Assembly: GCA_015655485.1 (NCBI GenBank) | Contig: JAATEZ010000435.1 | Location: 1-5,488, forward strand | Source: Lactobacillales bacterium | Lineage (GTDB): Bacteria > Bacillota > Bacilli > Lactobacillales > Vagococcaceae | Direction: 5' to 3' | Length of the DNA stretch: 5,488 nt | Shown: positions 5,402 through 5,488 of the stretch, piece by piece | How positions within the stretch are numbered: position 1 is the stretch's first letter | Layout: each line of letters opens with the position of its first letter | Position numbers and translations under genes: made by a program | Notes under the pieces: model-generated | Database searches by the model: none | Told to the model about the DNA's origin: nothing | What the model saw: only the letters and a program-made list of their open reading frames with translations

Positions 5402-5415
5402 CTTTAAATTTAAAG
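5402..5415. repeat. 14-bp perfect palindrome CTTTAAATTTAAAG
   Basis: A self-complementary sequence about 265 bases upstream of the antiterminator start and seven bases from the cre-like site. It could be an operator half-site pair or simply an A/T-rich promoter element; its A/T content makes a chance origin possible. Confidence 0.4.
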
Positions 5416-5488
5416 TGGACTTATGGATGACAAAAAAACCCTTCTAAAGTCATCACACAATAAACTCAGCTATGAAGCTGTGTCGTAT

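Larger units (their letters stand above)
5139..5488. other. Upstream leader region of the operon; no gene called
   Basis: No supported gene is present. On the minus strand an open frame runs in phase into the antiterminator gene from 5333, which I treat as leader. I looked for a second RAT and terminator, as in E. coli bgl, and found none that convinces: there is a partial match beginning GGATAGGCTG around 5330 with a CTG/CAG stem, but no GC-rich terminator follows. Possible regulatory sequences are the CcpA-box-like site and the palindrome listed separately. Candidate -35 boxes on the minus strand are TTGTCA (5433-5428) and TTGTAA (5395-5390), each with only poor A/T-rich -10 partners, so the promoter is not assigned. 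At the far right edge, CAGCT/AGCTG (5480-5467) is a minor hairpin. Confidence 0.5.

Noticed and set aside
5426..5454. GATGAC/GTCATC inverted repeat with a T-run inside, considered as a terminator of an upstream gene
   Set aside because: The stem is only 6 bp, the loop is 17 bases, and the T-run lies in the loop rather than after the stem.

Overview
The window is low-GC DNA (A/T-rich spacers, purine-rich Shine-Dalgarno sites such as AAGGAGG, PRD-type sugar control), which points to a Firmicutes/Bacillota bacterium, perhaps a gut or lactic-type lineage. The genus cannot be fixed from the sequence. Most of it is accounted for by one sugar-utilisation operon on the minus strand. Two small plus-strand genes lie at the left end.

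Left part (1-1029): an A/T-rich edge with a possible 21-codon gene remnant on the minus strand, then an orphan 83-residue gene (222-473) behind a TATAAT box. A possible short minus-strand reading frame (451-579) follows. After it comes a VOC/glyoxalase-fold gene (646-1029) that keeps the metal-ligand pattern His/Glu/His/Glu.

Convergent spacer (1030-1380): no gene is seen. It holds a string of inverted repeats: a 21-bp perfect hairpin whose arms are built from ATTC/GAAT tetranucleotides, a good intrinsic terminator for the minus-strand operon, and an A/T hairpin directly after the bglA-like stop codon.

Right part (1381-5138, minus strand): an aryl-beta-glucoside operon in the order BglG/LicT antiterminator, PTS EIIBC permease, GH1 6-phospho-beta-glucosidase. 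The permease imports and phosphorylates a beta-glucoside, and the GH1 enzyme hydrolyses the 6-phosphate product to glucose-6-phosphate and aglycone (or glucose). The two structural genes overlap by 4 bp (ATGA). Between the antiterminator gene and the permease gene lies a strong intrinsic terminator preceded by a RAT-like sequence. The RAT-like sequence contains the antiterminator's own stop codon and shares its 3' bases with the 5' arm of the terminator. This is the layout expected for LicT/BglG antitermination.

Upstream (5139-5488): the operon leader, with a weak CcpA-box-like sequence, a 14-bp palindrome and no convincing second RAT. I see no wholly new system here. The most interesting points are the RAT embedded in the stop codon together with an atypical RNA-binding loop in the regulator (Thr at the position of LicT Arg27), and the 21-bp tetranucleotide hairpin.
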